A stretch of 64,000 nucleotides of DNA from Buddleja alternifolia (lineage: Eukaryota > Streptophyta > Magnoliopsida > Lamiales > Scrophulariaceae): assembly GCA_019426215.1 (NCBI GenBank), contig CM033399.1, positions 23,321,022 through 23,385,021 of the forward strand. The letters are read 5' to 3'. The translations under genes were made by a program, and so were the position numbers. Below the pieces are notes generated by a model. It saw only the letters and a list, made by a program, of their open reading frames with translations. It made no database searches and was not told the origin of the DNA. This document shows, piece after piece, positions 58,930 to 64,000 of the stretch. Position 1 is the first letter of the stretch, and every line of letters begins with the position of its first letter.

Positions 58930-60698
58930 TGAGCGTCTAGAAGGGGGGGTTGAATAGACGCTTTGGTCTTTTGGACGCCGCTTCAAAAATTTTCTTATTA
59001 AATTCTTTTTGGACGCTTGAGAAAAGTAAACGCTTGATTAGACGCTTGGGAGATAGGCGCTTGACTTGAGCGTCTAATGAAGACTGGTTTGATAAATTTA
59101 ACTTAGACTTAGTGATTTCAACTCTTACCAAGGTAGGGTAATGTCTCAATCGCTTAATCAGGGTTAGCACAGCGGAACGATTTAGAGTTTTCTCTTTGAA
59201 AGTATTTAGCGTCACAAAGGTTTCTTTAGTTGCATTTGGTTTTAAATTATTTTGAACGCTTAGAAGTGCTCAGCGCTTTGTCAAGCGCTTAAGCCTATTT
59301 TGAAAGCTTAGCGTTCTCTTTTCTCACCGAAATAGTCGCTTAACTGTTTTAAAGCCTTTTTCAAGATAATATGCAAATGTAAAGCAAAGTGTTAAAACAG
59401 TAAAATGACACAAGATATTTGTAAGGTTCACTGGGTGGTGTAATCCCAGCTACGTCCTTCTTCTCCTTGAACACTCGGAGGTAATCCACTAAATTGATTC
59501 TCGAAGAGTCACACAGAGACTTCTACAAAGTAGGGACAAAGGAAGAGATGGATGTGGATGGCTTGAGCTCCTTGGTCACACAGATTTCTGCTACAAGTCA
59601 CTCAATCCTCTGCTTCTGGAAAGACGATCTCGAGCTCCTTGATCACACAGATGTCAGCTCCAATAAAGATCTTCTCCAAGATGGCCTTGAGCTCCTTGAT
59701 CACACAGACTTCAGCTCCAATAAAGACCTTTCTTCAACAAGCTTCTCTTACTCAAAAATACTGCTTGTGGAAGTCAACAATCTTTCTCACTCAGATGAAA
59801 GGTGCTGAGGGTTTATTGTAACAGGTTTGTTTGATGTTGGGAAGTTCAAACAACTTGGGATATCTCAGTAAGAATTTAGGTTTCTTCTTTGGAAGAGGTT
59901 TGAGATACCTGGTGACTGTCTGGAATGTATTTGAGAAGCTTGAAGGATTTTGGCTATGGGGTTTGCAAGCTTTTCTCTCAAATTATTTCTCAGCTCTCTT
60001 TCACATTTTTGTCTTTCACGCACACACAGAGATAGCTGAAGTGTACTATTTATAGGGTTTCTTGGGATTTGTCCGTTGGACACAATTGAGCGCAAATAGT
60101 CCCGTTTCTGACATTCCTTAATTTCTACTGAATTCGATTTTACAGGAGCAGGTTGAACTTGAAAAGCTGAAAGTCTAGTCAAAAGGTGGCTTGTCCATAA
60201 GTCAGATCACATTTAATGCACTTGAATTTATTTCCCGCTGTAAATGACCGTTGAGGATTAGATGACTCGAGGATGTATTTCAGGTGAATCCTTTTGATGA
60301 ACGCTTGAGTATCTGAGCTCTCGGTTCACACTTCTGGAACAGTCCTTCAGCGTTAGCTAGGAGCTAAGAACATTCTCTCGAACGCTTGATTCATAACTCC
60401 TGAAATAGACTCTTAAGCGTTTGACAGACGCTTAAGACAAATCTTCATCTTCACTTGACTTCAGACGCTGATCTTCAACTTCATCTCTAATAGACTCACC
60501 TAGAATTCTATTAGCGACTCTGTATCTAATACTTAGTCTAAAATCTACAAAGATAAAAATTACAAGCCTAACAAACTAATACACTTTCAAAACGCTTATA
60601 CAGATATTCTATGAAAGTATAAACTTACATTCTTTTGGGGTCTAACATAACATCTTATCTTGTCATCATCAAAACATCTAACAATGAATTTCCTAACA
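58930..60698 (-). mobile_element. LTR-like repeat, 1.8 kb, minus strand
   Basis: Minus-strand start tgttaggaaattcattgtta, then gatgttttgatgatgacaag, a common beginning of plant copia-type LTRs. A TATA box (CTATAAATAG) lies on the minus strand at 60045-60055. The end is ctagacgctca, preceded by a C-rich run. It is dense in agcgctt/aagcgct and agacgc motifs. Open frames inside (for example 59494-59808, a repeated LDHTDVSSNKDL peptide) come from 66-bp repeats. No partner LTR or target duplication was found. Confidence 0.5.
59560..59735. repeat. ~66-bp tandem repeat inside the LTR-like element
   Basis: tcgagctccttgatcacaca, or a near variant with gttagctc, and cagctccaataaagat recur at about 59630, 59695 and, weaker, 59565. 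Confidence 0.7.
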
Positions 60699-63105
60699 GG
60701 TTTAATTATTAGACGTGTGGATATTGAAAACTTATGTGTTCACAAAATCAACTAAAATGTTGATATTTTGATTTTTGAGGTATAAAGCTCACCCAGTAGC
60801 TAATGAGTTATATATGTATGTGATATTTATATATATCTTAAGACGAACTTATTTGCTACTGGTGACATCTATTTTTATTATGCTTTCTTGGTTATTATGG
60901 ACATACATCTGAGATTTAGAATTACATCCAATGGACACAAGACTGCATTTCTCGATAGAAATGCGTATGAAAAGATCTACATGGGAATGACTTAAAGATT
61001 TCATAGAGAAAGGTCAATGGTAAAGTTTATGAACTTAAAACCTTTGTGGCAAGAAACAGTCTTCAAAATAATGGTGTATGAGATTTTACAAAAATGTGAT
61101 CTTTTACAAGTGTTTTCATTTTCACAGAGATCATTATTTTCTTGTGTGTAGGTCTATTAAGATGCTTGGAATTCTGTCTCTTTATTGGTAATATCTTAAT
61201 AGCCAGGATGAGAAGGAGTACGTAAAGCCATTAAGAATGGTTTTTCTTTAACTTACAAAGTAGAGGACATGATGAGTAAATCATTCAATTTGATTTTAAA
61301 ATTAATGTAAATCCTACAAGATGAATCTTGCGTGTCAAGATCCATGATAGAGTTTCTTTAGTATGATTAGTATGATTTTGTAATTGATAGTTATAAGCTC
61401 ATGGCTATGCCTAAAGCATAAAACTATAACCTTGAAATTTGTCCAGAAATTCCAAATAGAAATATCTAGACCACCATATTCCAATAGTTGTTCTTTGGAT
61501 CTTGATGTACTGTATGAATTGAACTCGCTCCATATTGGTTAGGCCATGTGTCATAAGGTATTTTCTAAACCTAATGTAAGGTATATTGGACAACAGTTGA
61601 CAAATATTGCAGATAATTTCCTAAGATTGGAGGAAAGTTGTTCAAAGAATACACATATATGAATTTTAGGAGGGGTTTGGGTAAGTGTCTATTGAAACAA
61701 CAAGAAGCAAACTTGTGTAATATAGTGCACATATGAAATATAATTTGTGGCACATACTTGTGTACACATGAAATATAATTTGTGGCACATACATCTGCAA
61801 TGTGGAAAATGTTTGATTGAACTTGTGTTATAGCATGTGGGCGTTGTAAGCAGTTACGTGGGAGCTATGATTATATATATATATATATATAATGATAAAC
61901 AACTAGCTAAAGTTTACATAATAGCTCTTTCTATTGACCTTTTGCTGTAAAATTAAACATAGACACAAAATATAATTTTGCGAGAGATATCATATTAAAC
62001 CAATGAATGGTTTTACAATAAGTATGTATGCATTTAGAAGTGGCTAAAATTATTGCTTAGCCTTAACCTGGAGATGTATTTGTTGATCAAATCGGATCTC
62101 TAGATTATGTAGAATGTAATCTCTTTTGAATTTGGGAATGTTCATAGAGATATACACCCATAAATTTTTGACATATGAATGAAATGCTATCTGAGCATGC
62201 TTGTGATGATTTGCATTCAATGTCTAAATGTATGTCAGATAAGTTGAGATTGGTTCTCTCATACGAGCAATCGCCTCTGACATTAAGTAATGTCCTGAGA
62301 TGAGACATTTTTTATGATTTTGTGATAACACGAAATCGTACGTGGAGATGATGTCGCCTTGATAGATAATCAAGATGAAATTACTATTATGAATTTAAGT
62401 AATCAAAATGTATTCCACTATCCATTAACTTATCTTATGGCCAGATGTGAGTTTTTCTTGAATTTGATGATTTGTAGAAAATAATCAAGAAGAAAGACAA
62501 ACTCAGGTCAACTATTGGGGTGCATTTGGACCAAGATTTGTATGGATCCCTGCTTCCTCATTGTGTGAGACCCAGAGGTTTGAATTAATAACCTGGTTAA
62601 GTACCCTTATGACTTTCAACTAATTGCCGAAACTTTAATTAGGTGTTGCTAGTTTAGCATGTTTCCATTAGCGATGGACGACTTGGCAATGTGGGATATA
62701 TCTTGGAAAGCAGTCATTTTAAGGTTGAGAGATTCAAGTGGGAAAGTAAGACTATCTACAACTAGCACCAGTAATATATTCACCGAGCGAACAATTATGT
62801 TAAACTTAGAAGTTTGCGGCATAATTGTGAATGCATAAAGTTATTGTGAATGAGTATGCTCTTATATCGTATGAGGGGACAGAGGTACTCTAGTTGGTGT
62901 AGTAAATGAAGTTTAGGGTATAACGAGATATTACATCCTGGTACTTTGAGAAATTGAGCTGCTATATATGCTTAACTGGTATATGACGTTAAAGCTCTAT
63001 GTGTACGTGCCCGTTGGTCACACGACCCATTTGCTTGTATGAAGATTGTGAGTATATGACTATGATGATGAATACTTGTGTCTAGCCTCATGTGCGAGTG
63101 GGAGA
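60699..63105 (+). pseudogene. heavily decayed Ty1/copia pol remnant
   Basis: No open frame survives. Translated short stretches follow the order of a copia reverse transcriptase/RNase H. At 60930-60990 the TAFL...EKIYM part (normally DVKTAFLNG..EEEIYM). Near 61170-61200, the decayed catalytic region around the YVDD box (tattggtaatatcttaatag). At 61460-61540, PYS then ...VCTRPDI-like codons. Near 61580, an HW.AV..IL.YL-like stretch. Each is shifted by indels and stops. A purine tract (gtgggaga) closes it before the LTR start at 63106. Identification rests on several weak matches in the right order. Confidence 0.6.
61735..61796. repeat. 36-bp direct duplication
   Basis: gaaatataatttgtggcaca followed by tac occurs twice in direct succession (61735 and 61769 onward). 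Confidence 0.7.
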
Positions 63106-64000
63106 TGTTAGAAATTGGGTACGGGTCGCTCATGAGGGCTGACCTGACCCAAGTTTTGAGTATGCAATGGAGGGAGTGGTTTCTTCCATGTAAGTTTGAA
63201 ATGGAAGTTAATCTATACTATACTAAAAGTGAGAATATCTTAGTGTTTGTTCCAATTGTGATTTTACATTTCTACGCTCAACTATGTAAAAATATGTATT
63301 AAAAATGAGTACAATGGTGGATGAGAAATAAGTTGAAAGATCGTGTGGGTATTTCAGTTACTATCAATTTAAAGAAAACAAATATTATGCAGTTACGAAA
63401 GAAGCTAAGAGGGCATGTGGCCTTTCAGCTACAACCGCCATAATTGATGGCTTACCATTTGAATTCATTGTTTTACACTAATGTTCACTCTTTAACCTTT
63501 CAATTAGTAATCTGACCTATGGAAATATGTGCATATACTAGTAAGCAACTAGAGCATTCATTTTTCACGAATCTGGAAATTGAAAAAAGGTACTTGTACC
63601 TATCATCTTGGAGCAAATTTCATTTTTTTTTTCAACTTGATCGAAAATTCTGAAGGTAATTTTATATTGTTTCAAGTATCATGTAACTCTATTTTAGGAA
63701 TTGAGTTTTGTATGGAGAAATGGGAAAATGGGTTAATTAATCTAACCTAAAAAATGAATAGTCATAAAAGAGAGACTGACTGGTCACCTCACAAAAAATT
63801 AATTACCACTAACAAGCTCAGTTGCGCGGTCAATATGACAAATGAGTTATTTGACAGACCTAGGGGTTTTATAAATTAGCCCATATTTATTCCACCACTA
63901 ACCTAAAAAAATGAATGGTCATAAAAGAGAAATTGAATGGTCACCTTACATTAAATTAATTGCCATTACTATATAGACTAGAATTCTAAGAGCCATATTC
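63106..64000 (+). mobile_element. start of a copia 3' LTR, running off the window
   Basis: tgttagaaattgggtacggg directly follows the polypurine tract cgagtgggaga (63095-63105), as 3' LTRs of Ty1/copia elements do. It contains a diverged direct duplication of about 157 bp (aaaaatgaatagtcataaaa near 63750 and aaaaatgaatggtcataaaa near 63906). The end is not in the window, so the LTR call is provisional. Confidence 0.5.

Noticed and set aside
59494..59808. 104-codon frame with repeated LDHTDVSSNKDL
   Set aside because: Comes from a ~66-bp tandem repeat inside an LTR-like element; no domain.
1..64000. tRNA, rRNA and other structural RNA genes
   Set aside because: Only tRNA-complementary primer sites were seen (tRNA-Asp, initiator tRNA-Met); no cloverleaf or rRNA sequence was recognised by eye.

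Overview
The window is nuclear DNA of a flowering plant, most likely a eudicot. It is AT-rich, has spliced genes with GT-AG introns, and is dominated by plant LTR retrotransposons, CACTA, hAT and Mutator-like elements. The species cannot be named from the sequence. Only one ordinary host gene is well supported: an intronless thaumatin-like (PR-5) protein gene on the minus strand at 6798-7478. It has a TATA box and a small DNA transposon 131 bp upstream of its start codon.

Layout. 1-3.3 kb is the 3' end of an LTR retrotransposon with several tandem-repeat blocks. 3.7-4.5 kb is a decayed LTR related to one near 42 kb. 5.7-9.3 kb is the gene island: the thaumatin-like gene among three foldback miniature elements, each with 9-10 bp target duplications. 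9.4-18.4 kb is satellite-like. It holds a 177-bp tandem repeat, then a very large inverted array of ~22-bp units carrying TACGTCA/TGACGTA. The left arm is interrupted by a 1.4-kb Mutator-like element and by a 3-kb LTR-like insertion that itself holds foldback elements.

18.4-37.2 kb is a nested stack of Ty3/gypsy elements. A chromovirus-unlike, Athila-type element family appears as LTR A, a partial internal region, a solo LTR (B), a truncated LTR (C) and a second internal copy. Next comes a Tat-type element (gag at 26-28 kb, pol at 34.7-37.2 kb). It is split by a complete non-autonomous Athila-type element (28066-34662, minus strand, gag and protease only) with a perfect 5-bp target duplication. 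The Tat pol is itself cut by a truncated hAT transposon (37203-40084). The hAT is cut by a Ty1/copia LTR (40085), and the copia internal region by a gag-only gypsy element (42182-48008, minus strand).

48181-57194 is a complete CACTA (En/Spm) transposon with terminal inverted repeats, palindromic subterminal repeats and an ATG target duplication. It carries a TNP2-type transposase with one frameshift and a 12-exon second gene that ends in an apparently intact Ulp1-type cysteine protease domain. 57.2-64 kb is decayed Ty1/copia sequence on the plus strand with an LTR-like repeat inside it and the start of a 3' LTR at 63106.

The genes do not form a pathway. The window is best read as an insertion history around one defence-type gene. 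The relative order of insertions can be read from what interrupts what.
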